A stretch of DNA of 15,960 nucleotides from CANKBT01 sp038236005 (GTDB taxonomy: Bacteria; Actinomycetota; Actinomycetes; Mycobacteriales; SCTD01): the NCBI GenBank assembly GCA_038236005.1, contig JBBSTI010000074.1:1-15960 (forward strand), written 5' to 3'. Positions 1 to 4,915 of the stretch are shown piece after piece. Each line of letters begins with the position of its first letter. Position 1 is the first letter of the stretch. The notes under the pieces are model-generated. The model saw only the letters and a list, made by a program, of their open reading frames with translations. It was not told where the DNA came from and made no database searches. A program made the position numbers and the translations under genes.

Positions 1-171
1 CAGACCTCGGCCGCGCTGGCGACGCTGGTCCTCGAGGAGGCCGGGGTCGCCGTCGTGCCGGGCGAGGCGTTCGGTACACCCGGATACTTCCGCCTGTCGT
101 ACGCGCTGGGTGACGACGACCTCGTGAAGGGGCTCGAGCGGCTGGCCGACCTGCTCGCCGAAGCGGAGTAG
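1..171 (+). CDS. Class I/II aminotransferase, C-terminal end (probable aspartate aminotransferase)
   Basis: This is the 3' end of a pyridoxal-phosphate aminotransferase cut by the left edge; 56 codons and a TAG at 169-171 remain. The visible C-terminal domain contains VVPGEAFGTPGYFRLSYALG. That is the fold-type I signature in which the Arg of the YFRLSYA segment binds the substrate alpha-carboxylate, and the preceding PGEAFG is the usual substrate-side loop. The protein ends with an acidic, Leu-rich helix, as is usual in actinobacterial aspartate aminotransferases, which transfer the amino group between aspartate and 2-oxoglutarate. The PLP lysine lies outside the window, so substrate specificity cannot be proven. 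The gene runs towards rpmG and ends 10 nt before a shared hairpin. The linkage to rpmG fits the aspC locus of streptomycetes (recalled synteny, not checked). Confidence 0.85.
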   Translation, partial: QTSAALATLVLEEAGVAVVPGEAFGTPGYFRLSYALGDDDLVKGLERLADLLAEAE

Positions 172-181
172 GACACGTAAA

Positions 182-209
182 AGCCCGCCCGGGGCGTCCC
201 GGGCGGGCT
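182..209. terminator. Bidirectional intrinsic terminator between aminotransferase gene and rpmG
   Basis: A perfect 12-bp GC-rich stem (AGCCCGCCCGGG, 182-193, and its complement, 198-209) surrounds a 4-nt loop. Read on the minus strand it is followed by TTTT (182-179), so it is a conventional Rho-independent terminator for rpmG, 16 nt after the rpmG stop codon. On the plus strand the stem is the same but no U-tract follows. It may still stop aminotransferase transcripts, as U-poor hairpins are common terminators in high-GC actinobacteria. Confidence 0.85.
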
Positions 210-225
210 GACGAGCACGCAGCGG

Positions 226-390
226 CTAGCGCGTCTCGCGGTGGTCGGTGTGCTGCCGGCAGGTCGGGCAGAACTTCTTGAGGTCCATGCGGTCCGGGTC
301 GTTGCGCCGGTTCTTCTTGGTGATGTAGTTGCGGTTCTTGCAGACCGTGCAGGCCATCGTGATCTTCGGACGGACATCGGTGGAGGCCAT
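226..390 (-). CDS. rpmG: 50S ribosomal protein L33 (zinc-binding form)
   Basis: This 54-residue basic protein is a component of the large ribosomal subunit, near the E site. It begins MASTDVRPKITMACTVCKNR, then a conserved NYITKKNRRNDPDRMDLKKF stretch and CPTCRQHT. The four cysteines (C14, C17, C41, C44) form the two CxxC knuckles of the C+ (zinc-binding) type of L33; many actinobacteria also keep a Cys-less paralogue under zinc limitation. The length matches the family. The ATG at 390 is preceded by an AGGAA ribosome site about 5 nt away. The gene is last in a minus-strand tRNA-Tyr-Thr-Met-rpmG set, 56 nt after tRNA-Met, and is followed by the hairpin at 182-209. Co-transcription with the tRNAs is likely, since no convincing promoter was seen in the gap. 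Confidence 0.96.
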   Translation of the reverse strand: MASTDVRPKITMACTVCKNRNYITKKNRRNDPDRMDLKKFCPTCRQHTDHRETR

Positions 391-426
391 GGTTCCTGCT
401 CTCGGTGATCTCTTGGGTGTCGTGGG

Positions 427-442
427 GTTCGTGCAGACGAAC
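427..442. other. Small inverted repeat between tRNA-Met and rpmG
   Basis: GTTCGT (427-432) and ACGAAC (437-442) form a perfect 6-bp stem with a 4-nt loop. On the minus strand it begins 4 nt after the tRNA-Met discriminator base and lies well upstream of the rpmG ribosome site. With no U-tract after it, it looks more like a tRNA 3'-processing landmark or weak attenuator than a terminator. Function is inferred only from position. Confidence 0.4.
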
Positions 443-446
443 GGTG

Positions 447-520
447 TAGCGGTGACCGGACTTGAACCGGTGACACAGCGATTATGAGCCGCTTGCTCTA
501 CCAGGCTGAGCTACACCGCC
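447..520 (-). tRNA. tRNA-Met (CAT), elongator type
   Basis: The 74-nt cloverleaf reads on the minus strand from GGCGGTG. The acceptor stem GGCGGTG pairs with CACCGCT (one G-T at the first pair), followed by discriminator A. The D arm contains GCTCAGCCTGGTAGAGC, and the anticodon arm AGCGG-CTCATAA-TCGCT has anticodon CAT. The T arm has ACCGGTTCAAGTCCGGT. The first acceptor pair and the lack of a GGG/CCC anticodon stem argue for elongator rather than initiator tRNA. The same loop could in principle belong to a C-modified tRNA-Ile2, which is not excluded by sequence alone. CCA is not encoded. It is the third tRNA in the Tyr-Thr-Met-rpmG array. Confidence 0.93.
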
Positions 521-568
521 TTGCTGCACAACCTTGGGAGGTCGTGCCCACGCCGCTCTCGCGACGCG

Positions 569-644
569 TGGAGCCCCCTTACGGAATCGAACCGTAGACC
601 TTCTCCTTACCATGGAGACGCTCTGCCGACTGAGCTAAGGGGGC
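569..644 (-). tRNA. tRNA-Thr (GGT), CCA encoded
   Basis: The minus-strand cloverleaf starts GCCCCCTTAGCTCAGTCGGC. The acceptor GCCCCCT pairs with AGGGGGC. The anticodon arm TCTCC-ATGGTAA-GGAGA gives anticodon GGT, which reads ACC and ACU. The T arm is TACGG-TTCGATT-CCGTA. The discriminator is T at 572 and the template continues with CCA (571-569), so this tRNA carries its 3' CCA in the gene, unlike its two neighbours. It lies 48 nt upstream of tRNA-Met and 82 nt downstream of tRNA-Tyr. Confidence 0.95.
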
Positions 645-656
645 CGCGACGAGGCG

Positions 657-683
657 CCCGCAGAGCCTACACGCCCCTGCGGG
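657..683. other. Inverted repeat in tRNA-Tyr/tRNA-Thr spacer
   Basis: CCCGCAG (657-663) and CTGCGGG (677-683) can form a 7-bp GC stem with a 13-nt loop in the spacer of the polycistronic tRNA precursor. No U-run follows on the minus strand, so it is not an obvious terminator. A role in RNase-mediated separation of the tRNAs is possible but inferred. Confidence 0.35.
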
Positions 684-726
684 ATGCCGGGACGTGGACG
701 CGCTGCGGTGCTCGTACGGTCAGACG

Positions 727-808
727 TGGCGGGTGAAGGGTTCGAACCTTCGTAGGCTGAGCCGGCGGATTTACAGTCCGCTCCCTTTGACCACTCGGGC
801 AACCCGCC
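727..808 (-). tRNA. tRNA-Tyr (GTA), class II with long variable arm
   Basis: The 82-nt minus-strand molecule begins GGCGGGTTGCCCGAGTGG. The acceptor GGCGGGT pairs with ACCCGCC, and the discriminator is A. The anticodon arm GCGGA-CTGTAAA-TCCGC carries anticodon GTA. An extended variable arm (CGGCTCAGCCTACG region) and a GAAGGTTCGAACCCTTC T arm follow, as expected for bacterial tRNA-Tyr. No CCA is encoded. It is the first gene of the leftward tRNA-rpmG unit, with a candidate promoter immediately upstream at 822-851. Confidence 0.95.
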
Positions 809-821
809 TGGTGCGTCGGTG

Positions 822-851
822 AGACTAGCGGACGTCCGGACCGTCTGCCAG
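822..851 (-). promoter_or_regulatory. Candidate sigma-70-type promoter for the tRNA-Tyr-Thr-Met-rpmG unit
   Basis: On the minus strand a -35-like CTGGCA (851-846; 4 of 6 bases match TTGACA) is separated by 18 nt from a -10-like TAGTCT (827-822), which fits TAnnnT. This would start transcription near 815, about 7 nt before the mature 5' end of tRNA-Tyr, which is a typical arrangement for tRNA operons. A 10-bp palindrome (829-838) sits inside the spacer. It is a motif match by eye only. Confidence 0.5.
829..838. repeat. 10-bp perfect palindrome CGGACGTCCG in the divergent spacer
   Basis: CGGACGTCCG is its own reverse complement and lies between the -35-like and -10-like boxes of the candidate tRNA promoter. 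It could be an operator, but short GC palindromes also arise by chance in DNA of this composition. Confidence 0.4.
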
Positions 852-859
852 ACCCCCGC

Positions 860-885
860 ACGACAGACCCGTACGACAGCCCCGT
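860..885 (+). repeat. Two 13-bp tandem repeats in the yajQ leader
   Basis: ACGACAGACCCGT (860-872) is followed directly by ACGACAGCCCCGT (873-885), with one mismatch. A partly similar CAGACCCCCG lies just before, and ACCCGT recurs at 891-896 immediately before the ribosome site. The block occupies the untranslated leader of yajQ. Its function is unknown. Confidence 0.6.
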
Positions 886-906
886 CCCCAACCCGTAGGA
901 GAACCC

Positions 907-1395
907 GTGGCCGACCCGTCGTTCGACATCGTCAGCAAGGTGGACCGCCAGGAGATCGACAACGCGCTGAACCAGACCAGCAAGGAGATCACGACCCGCT
1001 ACGACTTCAAGGGCACCGGCGCCGACATCTCCTGGTCCGGCGAGGACATCGTGATCAAGGCCAACGCCGAGGAGCGGAGCAAGGCGATCCTGGAGGTGTT
1101 CAAGGAGAAGCTGATCAAGCGTCAGATCTCGCTCAAGACCCTGGAGGCAGGTGAGCCGCAGGTCTCCGGCAAGGAGGTGCGGATCACCGCCACGGTGAGC
1201 GAGGGAATCACGCAGGAGAACGCCAAGAAGGTCGCCAAGGTGATCCGCGACGAGGGCCCCAAGGGCGTGCAGCCGCAGGTCCAGGGTGACCAGCTGCGGG
1301 TCAGCGCCAAGAAGAAGGACGATCTGCAGACCGTGATCGCGTTGCTCAAGGGCCACGACTTCGACTTCGCCCTGCAGTTCACCAACTACCGCTAG
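907..1395 (+). CDS. yajQ: YajQ family (UPF0234) nucleotide-binding protein
   Basis: This 162-residue soluble protein opens with ADPSFDIVSKVDRQEIDNAL and continues through the family's TTRYDFKGT motif, an ISLKTLEAG segment and a C-terminal FDFALQFTNYR. This is the full length and motif set of the YajQ/UPF0234 family, which folds as two ferredoxin-like domains. In Xanthomonas the homologue binds cyclic di-GMP and acts with a transcription factor; nucleic-acid binding has also been reported for the family. Whether that role holds in actinobacteria is not shown here. The start is GTG at 907 with AGGAG at 897-901, 5 nt upstream. The gene is single on the plus strand, divergent from the tRNAs and convergent with htpX, sharing CTAG at its stop. 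Confidence 0.95.
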   Translation: MADPSFDIVSKVDRQEIDNALNQTSKEITTRYDFKGTGADISWSGEDIVIKANAEERSKAILEVFKEKLIKRQISLKTLEAGEPQVSGKEVRITATVSEGITQENAKKVAKVIRDEGPKGVQPQVQGDQLRVSAKKKDDLQTVIALLKGHDFDFALQFTNYR

Positions 1396-2255
1396 GGCTC
1401 GTCCGGCCGACCCTCGGCCATCGCCTGCAGCCGTGAGATGCGGTCGGCCATCGGCGGGTGGGTGCTGAACAGGCGGCCGATGCCGCCACCGCGGAACGGG
1501 TTCGCGATCATCAGCGAGCTGGTCGTCGCGACCCCGGCGGTCTGGGCCAGGGGTCGCGCCGACGTCCCGGCGTCGAGCTTGGCGAGCGCCGATGCGAGGG
1601 CCAGCGGATCGCCGGTCACCTGGGCACCCGTCGCGTCCGCCTGATACTCGCGGGACCGGCTGACGGCCGACTGCACCAGGCCAGCCGCCAAGGGCCCCAG
1701 CAGGGCCAGCAGGAGCAGCGAGAGCGGGTTGTTGCGAGCGTCCCTGCCCCGCCCGCCGAACAGCGCGGAGAACTGGGCGACCTGCGCCAGGTAGACGATC
1801 ACCGAGGCGAGCGCCCCCGCCACGCTGGCGATGAGGATGTCGCGGTTGCCGACGTGCGCCAGCTCGTGCCCGAGGACCCCCCGCAGCTCGCGCTCATCGA
1901 GGATCTCCAGGATCCCCTGCGTGCAGCAGACCGCCGCGTGAGCGGGGTTGCGCCCGGTGGCGAAGGCGTTGGGGGCGGCGGTCGGGCTGATGTGCACGCT
2001 GGGCTTCGGGATGCCCATGGTGGACACCAGCTCGTCGATCACCCGGTGGAGGTAGGGCGCCTGCTCGGGCGTCACCTCGACCGCCCGCATCGACCGCAGG
2101 GCGAGCTTGGCGCTGTAGAAGTAGGCGTAGCCGTTCAGCCCGATCGCGACCACCAGGGCGATCAGCAGCCCGCCGCGGCCGAAGAACGACCCGGCGATCA
2201 GGACCAGGGCCGACATCAGCCCGAGCAGCAAGGCGGTCTTGAGCCCGTTGTTCAT
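1392..2255 (-). CDS. htpX: HtpX-like membrane zinc metalloprotease (M48 family)
   Basis: This 287-residue membrane protease of the M48B family degrades misfolded membrane proteins in the envelope stress response of better-studied bacteria. Two hydrophobic segments near the N terminus (about residues 7-24 and 29-47) precede a cytosolic protease domain. The zinc site is HELAH (H130, E131, H134) with the third ligand expected at E203 in SREYQADATG. Two more membrane segments lie around 141-163 and 178-197. The FSTHPPMADRI motif near the C terminus is also typical. Length and layout match HtpX (about 280-300). The ATG at 2255 has GGAGGA 4 nt upstream. It lies 76 nt after the polyprenyl synthase gene on the same strand; co-transcription is possible but unproven. 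Its stop shares CTAG with convergent yajQ, leaving no room for a separate terminator. Confidence 0.94.
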   Translation of the reverse strand: MNNGLKTALLLGLMSALVLIAGSFFGRGGLLIALVVAIGLNGYAYFYSAKLALRSMRAVEVTPEQAPYLHRVIDELVSTMGIPKPSVHISPTAAPNAFATGRNPAHAAVCCTQGILEILDERELRGVLGHELAHVGNRDILIASVAGALASVIVYLAQVAQFSALFGGRGRDARNNPLSLLLLALLGPLAAGLVQSAVSRSREYQADATGAQVTGDPLALASALAKLDAGTSARPLAQTAGVATTSSLMIANPFRGGGIGRLFSTHPPMADRISRLQAMAEGRPDEP

Positions 2256-2259
2256 GATG

Positions 2260-2265
2260 TCCTCC
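2260..2265 (-). promoter_or_regulatory. Strong Shine-Dalgarno site of htpX
   Basis: GGAGGA on the minus strand lies 4 nt before the htpX ATG and fixes that start. The rest of the 76-nt gap (2256-2331) shows no clear -10/-35 pair and no hairpin with a U-tract. Confidence 0.6.
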
Positions 2266-2331
2266 GGTCAGTCCCTCGTGCGCCGATCACGGCCGGCGGT
2301 CCGACGGTCGCCCACGGTCCTGCCCGGGTCC

Positions 2332-3354
2332 CTACCCGGTCCGTGCGAGCACGTAGGAGGCGAGGGCGTGCAGAGCGGCCCGGACCGGGCCGTCGGGCAG
2401 CTCGTCGGCGATCCCCCGCGCCTGCTGCACCGCGTCGGCCAACCGCTGCCGGGCCTGCACGACCGCCGGGCTGGCGCGCAGCAGGGTCAACGCCTCGGCA
2501 TGCTCCGTGTCGTCCGGGAGCGGTCGCGAAACCAGCGAACGCAGCCGCGACTGCGTCGGGTCCTTCGAGCCGAGCACGAGCAGGACCGGGAGGGTGGGGA
2601 CACCCTCGCGCAGGTCGGTTCCCGGCGTCTTGCCGGACTGCCCGGACTCCGACAGCACGTCGATCAGGTCGTCCGACAGCTGGAAGGCCACACCCACCAC
2701 CTCGCCGAACCGCGTCACCGCCTCGACCTGCGGTCCCGGAGCGCCGCCGACGAGGCTGCCCAGGTGGGCGCTCGTAGCGATCAACGAGCCGGTCTTGTCG
2801 GCGAGAACGGCCAGGTGGTGCTCGACGCTGTCCTCGCCGGCCCCGGGTCCAGCAGTCTCGCTGATCTGCCCCTCCACGAGCCGAGCGAAGGTTCGCGCCT
2901 GGATCCGCACCGCCTCCGGCCCCAGATCGGCGATGATCTCCGAGGCGCGCGCGAACAGATAGTCGCCGGTGAGGATCGCCACGTTGTTCGTCCAGCGGGC
3001 GTTGGCGCTCTCCGCGCCCCGCCGCACGTCGGCCTCGTCCATGACGTCGTCGTGGTAGAGCGTCGCGAGATGGGTGAGCTCGACGACGACGGCGGCTTCG
3101 ACGACGTCAGCGGACGTCTCCTGCCGGCCCAGCTGTCCGGCGAGCAGGGTGAGCAGCGGGCGAAAACGCTTCCCCCCCGCAGCGACCAGGTGGCCGGCCG
3201 CGTGGTCCAGGACAGGATGAGCCGCCGCCGCCACGTCGCGCAGCCTGGTCTCCACCTGAGCCAAGCCCTCACGGAGCGCCTGACTGAGATCGGGATCAGC
3301 AGCGTCGAAGGCCTCGCCGAGGGACCGCGGGCCGGGCCGTGCAGGCGGGGTCAC
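2332..3354 (-). CDS. trans-Polyprenyl diphosphate synthase (probably menaquinone side-chain)
   Basis: With a GTG start at 3354 this is a 340-residue all-helical isoprenyl diphosphate synthase that adds isopentenyl diphosphate units to an allylic primer. It has the GGKRFRP motif (residues 60-66), the first Asp-rich motif HDDVMDE (D102, D103, D106), the lysine of DKTGS (K187) and the second Asp-rich motif LSDDLID (D228, D229, D232). Alanine 97, five residues before the first Asp motif, resembles long-chain synthases such as IspB rather than short-chain ones. A heptaprenyl to nonaprenyl product for menaquinone is therefore likely; the exact length is unknown. It starts 22 nt after nuoN, so it may be expressed with complex I, whose substrate is menaquinone in actinobacteria. 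The frame stays open further upstream, but that part overlaps nuoN and has no family similarity. No good Shine-Dalgarno is visible. Confidence 0.9.
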   Translation of the reverse strand: MTPPARPGPRSLGEAFDAADPDLSQALREGLAQVETRLRDVAAAAHPVLDHAAGHLVAAGGKRFRPLLTLLAGQLGRQETSADVVEAAVVVELTHLATLYHDDVMDEADVRRGAESANARWTNNVAILTGDYLFARASEIIADLGPEAVRIQARTFARLVEGQISETAGPGAGEDSVEHHLAVLADKTGSLIATSAHLGSLVGGAPGPQVEAVTRFGEVVGVAFQLSDDLIDVLSESGQSGKTPGTDLREGVPTLPVLLVLGSKDPTQSRLRSLVSRPLPDDTEHAEALTLLRASPAVVQARQRLADAVQQARGIADELPDGPVRAALHALASYVLARTG

Positions 3355-3376
3355 CGTGCCAGAGTAGGTCGGCAGG

Positions 3377-4915
3377 TCACCGGGTGAACAACGCAGCCTG
3401 CTGGGCCAGGTTGAGCAGCGGCTGGGGCGCGACGCCCAGGGCGACCGTGACGGCGGCGCCGAGCGCGATGGCTGCGGCGCTGAAGCCACCGGACACCGCC
3501 ACCGTCGGTCCGTCCGGAGCCGGCTCGGAGAAGAACATGACCACGACGACACGGGCATAGAAGTACGCGGTGACCGCACTCGACACGACCCCGACGATGA
3601 CCAGCGGGAGAGCGTCGTCCAGGGCGGGCTGGAAGACGGCAAACTTCGCGATGAAACCACTGGTGAGCGGGATGCCGGCGAGCGCGAACAGCAGCAGGGC
3701 GAAGGTGCCTGCCACGAGCGGGCTCTTGCGGCCGAGCCCGGCCCACTTCGACAGGTGGGTCGCCTCTCCCGCGCTGTCTCGGACCAGGCTGACGATGCCG
3801 AAGGCGGCGATCGTCGTGAAGCCGTAGGTCGCCGGGTAGAACAGGGTGCCGCCGAGCCCCTCCGGGGTGAGCGTCACGACGCCCACCAGCAAGAAGCCGG
3901 TGTGCGCGACCGAGGAGTAGGCGAGCATCCGCTTGACGTCGGTCTGGGTGACCGCGAGCAGGGCGCCGACGACCATGGTCAGGATCGCCACCCCCCACAT
4001 GACGGGGCGCCAGTCCCACCGGATCTCCGGGACCGCGACGTACAGCACGCGGAGCAGGGCGCCGAACGCGGCCACCTTGGTCGCCGACGCCATCAGGGCG
4101 GTCACCGCGGTCGGCGAGCCCTGGTAGACGTCGGGCGTCCACGCCTGGAACGGTACGGCGCCCACCTTGAACATCAGGCCCACGACCAGCATCCCGAGAC
4201 CGAGATACAGCAGCAGGTCGTTGCGGTCGGCGACCTGGGTCGCGTCCCGGATGCCACCGAGCTCGACGGTGCCGGCGTAGCCGTACAGCAGCGCGACCCC
4301 GTACAGGAAGAAGGCTGAGGCGAAAGCGCCCAGCAGGAAGTACTTGACGGCCGCTTCCTGGCTCAGCAGCCGACGACGGCGGGCGAGACCGGCCATCAGG
4401 TAAAGCGGCAGTGACAGCACCTCGAGGGCGATGAACATCAGCAGCAGGTTGTTGGCCGCCGGGAACAGCAGCATCCCACCGAGCGCGAACATCGCCAGCG
4501 GATAGACCTCGGTCTGCACCCCCTGGCTCTCGGCGAGCCGCACGTCGTCCCGGGTGCCGGGCAGCGCTGCGGCGTTGCTGACGATGTCGCCGCCCGAGCT
4601 GTCCAGGCTGTTCTCGCTCAGCAGCAGGACCGACCCGAGGCCGAGCAGGCACAGCGTCCCCTGCAGGAACAGCGTTGGCCCGTCGATCGCGACAGCACCG
4701 TCCAGGACGACCCGGTCCGTGCCACCGGCGAGCAGGACGACGGCCACCAGGCCACCGACCAGACCGACCAGGGCCACCACGATCTGGGCGGCGCGGCGGG
4801 AGGCGGCCGGCGCGAACGCCTCGACGATCACCCCGACGACACCTGCCCCGAGGACGAGCAGCATCGGCAGGATTGCCGCGTAGTCGATCTCGATGCTCGG
4901 GATCTCGGTGGGCAT
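3377..4915 (-). CDS. nuoN: NADH-quinone oxidoreductase subunit N
   Basis: NuoN is an antiporter-like membrane subunit of complex I and one of its proton channels, placed next to the J/K/H module. The protein has 512 residues and about 14 hydrophobic helices. Residues matching the known proton path are visible: E165 in ALEVLSLPLYL, K191, K250 in GLMFKVGAVPF, K280, H338 and K424 in TSGFIAKF. The helix-7/8 signature AVPFQAWTPDVYQGSPT is intact. A hydrophilic loop (about residues 100-137) before YPLAMFALGGM is longer than in E. coli; I recall similar loops in other actinobacterial NuoN proteins. The ATG at 4915 shares its A with the nuoM TGA (TGATG), suggesting coupled translation. It is the last nuo gene, followed after 22 nt by the polyprenyl synthase, with no terminator between. 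Confidence 0.97.
   Translation of the reverse strand: MPTEIPSIEIDYAAILPMLLVLGAGVVGVIVEAFAPAASRRAAQIVVALVGLVGGLVAVVLLAGGTDRVVLDGAVAIDGPTLFLQGTLCLLGLGSVLLLSENSLDSSGGDIVSNAAALPGTRDDVRLAESQGVQTEVYPLAMFALGGMLLFPAANNLLLMFIALEVLSLPLYLMAGLARRRRLLSQEAAVKYFLLGAFASAFFLYGVALLYGYAGTVELGGIRDATQVADRNDLLLYLGLGMLVVGLMFKVGAVPFQAWTPDVYQGSPTAVTALMASATKVAAFGALLRVLYVAVPEIRWDWRPVMWGVAILTMVVGALLAVTQTDVKRMLAYSSVAHTGFLLVGVVTLTPEGLGGTLFYPATYGFTTIAAFGIVSLVRDSAGEATHLSKWAGLGRKSPLVAGTFALLLFALAGIPLTSGFIAKFAVFQPALDDALPLVIVGVVSSAVTAYFYARVVVVMFFSEPAPDGPTVAVSGGFSAAAIALGAAVTVALGVAPQPLLNLAQQAALFTR

Noticed and set aside
521..736. 71-codon plus-strand frame containing TESNRRPSPYHGDALPTELRG
   Set aside because: This is the antisense translation of tRNA-Thr, a familiar spurious protein in databases, not a gene.
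1458..2777. 439-codon plus-strand open frame opposite htpX and the polyprenyl synthase gene
   Set aside because: Crosses the boundary between two well-supported genes and has Arg/Pro-rich, motif-free translation.
3355..3660. N-terminal extension of the polyprenyl synthase upstream of GTG 3354
   Set aside because: The extra ~100 residues are Ser/Arg/Pro-rich, overlap nuoN in another frame and have no isoprenyl synthase similarity.
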